DNA from: Fimbriimonadales bacterium
GTDB lineage: Bacteria > Armatimonadota > Fimbriimonadia > Fimbriimonadales > GBS-DC
Assembly (NCBI GenBank): GCA_026416655.1
Contig: JAOAES010000186.1
Coordinates: forward strand, 1-7,020
Reading direction: 5' to 3'
Length of the DNA stretch: 7,020 bases
Part shown: piece by piece, positions 6,406-7,020 of the stretch
How positions within the stretch are numbered: the first letter of the stretch is position 1
How the letters are laid out: every line of letters starts with the position of its first letter
Notes under the pieces: generated by a model
The model's input: only the letters and a program-made list of their open reading frames with translations
Database searches by the model: none
Told to the model about the DNA's origin: nothing
Position numbers and translations under genes: made by a program

Positions 6406-7020
6406 ATGCAGGAACCCGTTATTCGCATTACGGAGCGTCCGAAACCGCCGCGCCCGGAGGAGCTGAACCTGCGCTTCTCCGAACGCGCCGTTAAAGAGCT
6501 GGAAGCGTTGCTTACCCACTATCCCGACAAGAAGTCAGCGATGCTGCCCGCCCTCTGGATTGCGCAGCGCGAATATGGCGGGCATCTGACCGCCGACGCC
6601 ATCGCTGAGGTCGCCTATCGGCTCGGACGCTCCTATGCCGAAGTGGAGGGCGTGGCGACCTTCTACACGATGTATAACAAGACGCCCGTCGGTAAATATA
6701 TGCTGGAGGTCTGCACGAACCTGACCTGTATGGTGTGCGGCGCGTATCGGATTGTGGAGTATCTGGAGCAGAAACTGGGGATTAAACTCGGCGAGACGAC
6801 GCCCGACGGGCTGTTCACGCTAACTGAGGTGGAGTGCCTCAATAATTGCGGCGACGCGCCCGTGATGCAGGTCGGCGACATCTACTGCCGCCGCCTCACG
6901 CCCGAAAAAATCGACGAACTCATCGAGCAGCTGCGCAACGGCGAGGAGCATACCGTCGCGCAACTGGCAGACGCCGAGGTGCAAATCCACCTCAGCGAGC
7001 AGGAACGGCGCGCGATTGAG
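6406..7020 (+). CDS. nuoE: NADH-quinone oxidoreductase subunit E (NuoE), 5' part
   Basis: NuoE is the 24-kDa-type subunit of the NADH-oxidising module of complex I. It has a thioredoxin-like fold and carries the [2Fe-2S] cluster N1a next to NuoF. The reading frame starts at ATG 6406 and runs off the right edge without a stop; 205 residues are visible. The N-terminal helical part contains SAMLPALWIAQREYGGHLTA (44-63) and the segment VEGVATFYTMYNKTPVGKY (80-98), both typical of NuoE. The cluster ligands are C103 and C108 (CTNLTC) and C144 and C148 (CLNNC), the expected C-x4-C...C-x3-C arrangement. Additional cysteines lie at 111 and 161. NuoE usually ends about 160-180 residues in, so the acidic, helix-prone tail after about residue 175 is an extension. 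nuoF is expected next but is outside the window. Confidence 0.95.
   Translation, partial: MQEPVIRITERPKPPRPEELNLRFSERAVKELEALLTHYPDKKSAMLPALWIAQREYGGHLTADAIAEVAYRLGRSYAEVEGVATFYTMYNKTPVGKYMLEVCTNLTCMVCGAYRIVEYLEQKLGIKLGETTPDGLFTLTEVECLNNCGDAPVMQVGDIYCRRLTPEKIDELIEQLRNGEEHTVAQLADAEVQIHLSEQERRAIE

Noticed and set aside
5796..6428. 210-codon minus-strand frame spanning ndk and the following gap
   Set aside because: It lies mostly antisense to ndk, crosses the palindrome and the nuoE promoter, and shows no recognisable motif.

Overview
The window is about 60% GC bacterial chromosome with densely packed housekeeping genes. There is no sign of phage, an insertion sequence, CRISPR or RNA genes. The gene mix (DUF1080 and DUF1573 secreted proteins, an uncoupled complex I cluster, TATAAT-type promoters in a GC-rich genome) suggests an environmental, possibly thermophilic lineage such as Armatimonadota. 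That placement is an inference from style and gene content, not a measured phylogeny.

Layout, left to right. (1) The 3' end of a NuoG-like molybdopterin-fold subunit of NADH:quinone oxidoreductase, on the + strand and cut by the left edge. (2) After a 152-base gap with a possible promoter, a secreted protein made of two DUF1080 (laminin-G-like / 3-keto-disaccharide hydrolase) domains. (3) Converging on it, and overlapping its stop by 17 bases, a minus-strand operon. Read from its promoter near 5660, this encodes a large exported protein with a degenerate matrixin-like domain and DUF1573 repeats, a small membrane-anchored beta-repeat protein, holo-ACP synthase (acpS) and glycinamide ribonucleotide formyltransferase (purN). 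The junctions are very tight: acpS and purN each start inside the stop codon of the previous gene. (4) A 99-base divergent promoter region, then ndk on the + strand. (5) A 238-base intergenic region with a long nested inverted repeat and a promoter almost touching the next start codon. (6) The 5' part of nuoE, running off the right edge.

Functionally, the window mixes respiratory complex I subunits (NuoG and NuoE) with nucleotide metabolism (PurN, Ndk), acyl-carrier-protein activation (AcpS) and cell-envelope proteins of unknown function. The most unusual items are the DUF1573 protein, whose N-terminal domain looks like a matrixin that has lost its zinc ligands; its co-transcribed anchored repeat protein; the nested palindrome after ndk; and the apparently leaderless nuoE transcript. 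No clearly new multi-gene system is visible.
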